A stretch of DNA of 7,871 bases from Pseudomonadota bacterium (GTDB lineage Bacteria > Myxococcota_A > Polyangia > Polyangiales > Polyangiaceae). The notes below the pieces were generated by a model. That model saw only the letters and a program-made list of their open reading frames with translations. It searched no databases and was not told where the DNA came from. This document shows, in pieces, positions 6,540 through 7,871 of the stretch (its first letter is position 1; every line of letters starts with the position of its first letter). A program made the position numbers and the translations under genes. Location: contig JAEWOQ010000072.1 in the NCBI GenBank assembly GCA_023460875.1, positions 1-7,871 on the forward strand, read 5' to 3'.

Positions 6540-7871
6540 CTACTTGGGCAGCCACACCCTGCACAGGGAGAGTAAGCGATCCACCTCCAGCGGCTTGGCC
6601 AGGTAGTCGTTGGCGCCCGCCTGGATGCAGAGCTCCTGGTCATCCCGCATGGCTTTGGCGGTGACCGAGATGATCGGGAGGCCCTTGAGCTTTGGATCCT
6701 TCCGGATCTCCCGGGTGGCGGTGAGCCCGTCCATCACCGGCATCATGGTGTCCATCAAGACGAGGTCGACGTCGGGCGTCCGGGCCAGCACCTCGAGCGC
6801 CTCCCGACCATTGCGGGCGATGACGACCTCGGCCCCGCGCGGCTCGAGGATGCTGGTGAGGGCGTAGACGTTGCGCACGTCGTCCTCCACCACGAGGATC
6901 TTGCGCCCCTCGAAGTCCGCTTCGCGATCGCGGGCCGCTTCGAGGAGCCGCTTTTGTTCGGGAGGCAGCTCGCGCTCGACCCTGTGCAGGAAGAGAGAGA
7001 CCTCATCGAGCAGCCGCTCCGGCGAACGAGCCCCCTTGACGATGATGGAGGAGGAATACCGGCGTAGCCGGAGCTCTTCATCCCGAGACAAGGAGCGCCC
7101 CGTATACACGATGACCGGCGGAAACGCGTAGCGGGTCCCCTCACTCATGCGCTCGAGCAGCTCGAATCCGCTCGCGTCCGGCAGCATCAGGTCGAGCACC
7201 ATGCAGTCGAACGTCTGGGTGTCCAGGCGCGCGAGGGCCTCGCGTACGGTCCCCACCGTCTCCACCTCCACGTTCTCGTCGCCGAGCAGCCGCTTCAAGT
7301 TCTCCCTGAGCTCAGGGCTGTCCTCCACCACGAGCACCCGGCGAACGTCGTGGGCGAGGTGGCGCTCCATGCGCCGGAACGCCTTCTCCAGCTCGTCTCG
7401 CTCCACAGGCTTCAACATGTAGCCGAGCGCACCGAGGTGCAGCGCGGGCTCGGCGTAGTCGTGAGCGGACACCACGTGCACGGGGATGTGGCGCGTCTCC
7501 TGATCCCGCTTGAGGGACTCGAGCACCGTCAGCCCCGACGCATCCGGGAGCCGGATGTCGAGCAGCACACCCACCGGCTGAAGCCGTCGCGCGAGCTCCA
7601 TGCCCTCCGCAGCGGTCGTCGCCACGGCGCAGTCGAAGTCGTGTTCGTGAGCCAGATCGAACAAGACCCGCGCGAACGGCACGTCGTCCTCCACCACGAG
7701 GACCAGGCGCTCCCCGCGCTGGCCCGTGTCCCTGTCATCGGGGAAAGCCGGCGCGCCATTCCCCTGCGCCCTTCGGGAGCTGGGCGTCGTTCGGGAGCTG
7801 GAGCGCACATCGAGTTCGTTGGGGGCGTCACCGCGGGAGGTGTCCCCCCGCGATGGCGTGCTGTCCTCGTC
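6540..7871 (-). CDS. Triple-receiver C-terminal part of a hybrid histidine kinase (5' end outside window)
   Basis: The visible 443 residues contain three receiver domains in a row, counted from the window edge. The first (about 56-172) has phospho-acceptor Asp105 in LLDIRLPDASG and Lys154. The second (about 178-296) has Asp227 in VLDLMLPDASG, Thr257 and Lys279, in VKG rather than the usual KP. The third (about 322-441) has Asp374 in LMDTMMPVMDG, Thr404 and Lys426. The wording of the second and third receivers and the linker FLHRVERELP match the tail of HAMP-repeat hybrid kinases that I recognise from memory. The frame stays open to the window edge through a polar Ser/Pro/Asp/Gly-rich linker. 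A GTG at 7808 has no ribosome site, so I treat the gene as partial. The kinase core and sensor should lie beyond 7871. It is the most upstream visible gene of the operon. A separate three-receiver protein remains possible. Confidence 0.88.
   Translation of the reverse strand, partial: DEDSTPSRGDTSRGDAPNELDVRSSSRTTPSSRRAQGNGAPAFPDDRDTGQRGERLVLVVEDDVPFARVLFDLAHEHDFDCAVATTAAEGMELARRLQPVGVLLDIRLPDASGLTVLESLKRDQETRHIPVHVVSAHDYAEPALHLGALGYMLKPVERDELEKAFRRMERHLAHDVRRVLVVEDSPELRENLKRLLGDENVEVETVGTVREALARLDTQTFDCMVLDLMLPDASGFELLERMSEGTRYAFPPVIVYTGRSLSRDEELRLRRYSSSIIVKGARSPERLLDEVSLFLHRVERELPPEQKRLLEAARDREADFEGRKILVVEDDVRNVYALTSILEPRGAEVVIARNGREALEVLARTPDVDLVLMDTMMPVMDGLTATREIRKDPKLKGLPIISVTAKAMRDDQELCIQAGANDYLAKPLEVDRLLSLCRVWLPK
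7772..7801 (-). repeat. Short direct repeat in the linker before the first receiver
   Basis: TTCGGGAGCTGG occurs twice, at 7772-7783 and 7790-7801, a period of 18 bases. It is in frame and encodes a repeated Ser-Ser-Arg in the flexible linker ahead of the first receiver of the hybrid kinase. It probably reflects a small duplication in a region under little constraint. Confidence 0.6.

Noticed and set aside
7806..7808. GTG as the true start of a stand-alone triple-receiver protein
   Set aside because: No ribosome site precedes it and the frame is open to the window edge through linker-like sequence. The receivers match the tail of hybrid kinases, so a truncated gene is more likely.

Overview
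This window is clearly GC-rich, with G or C at most third codon positions. It consists almost entirely of two-component and chemotaxis-type signalling genes, all transcribed from the minus strand (right to left). The density of multi-PAS hybrid kinases and multi-receiver proteins suits a large-genome, signalling-rich bacterium, most likely of the Myxococcota/deltaproteobacterial type. That assignment is inferred from gene content and composition only; no taxonomic marker is present.

Right part (7871 to 3944) is one compact four-gene operon. It begins with the C-terminal part of a protein carrying three consecutive receiver domains. This is almost certainly the tail of a large HAMP-type hybrid histidine kinase whose sensor and kinase parts lie beyond the right edge. 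A CheR methyltransferase follows almost directly after its stop codon. A stand-alone CheB methylesterase overlaps cheR by 4 bases (GTGA), and a receiver-first histidine kinase (REC-HisKA-HATPase) overlaps cheB by 4 bases (ATGA). The tight junctions imply translational coupling. No methyl-accepting chemotaxis receptor, CheW, CheA or flagellar gene is visible, so CheR and CheB probably adjust a kinase-centred pathway rather than classical chemotaxis.

Middle part (3943 to 3447) is about 500 bases without a convincing gene. It holds a GC-rich stem-loop just after the operon, a 12-bp palindrome, two candidate promoters facing leftward, and a perfect 20-bp palindrome in the presumed leader of the next gene.

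Left part (3446 to 15) is one long gene for a soluble hybrid histidine kinase with about six PAS domains, a HisKA/HATPase core and a C-terminal receiver. Its third PAS domain has an unusual cluster of cysteines.

Together the visible genes encode five receiver domains and two complete kinase cores, but no HPt domain and no DNA-binding or enzymatic output domain. The final output must lie outside the window or in distant genes. I found no tRNA, rRNA, CRISPR array, insertion sequence or phage gene. The most interesting feature is the receptor-less CheR/CheB pair locked between two kinase genes; the rest is ordinary signalling-gene content.
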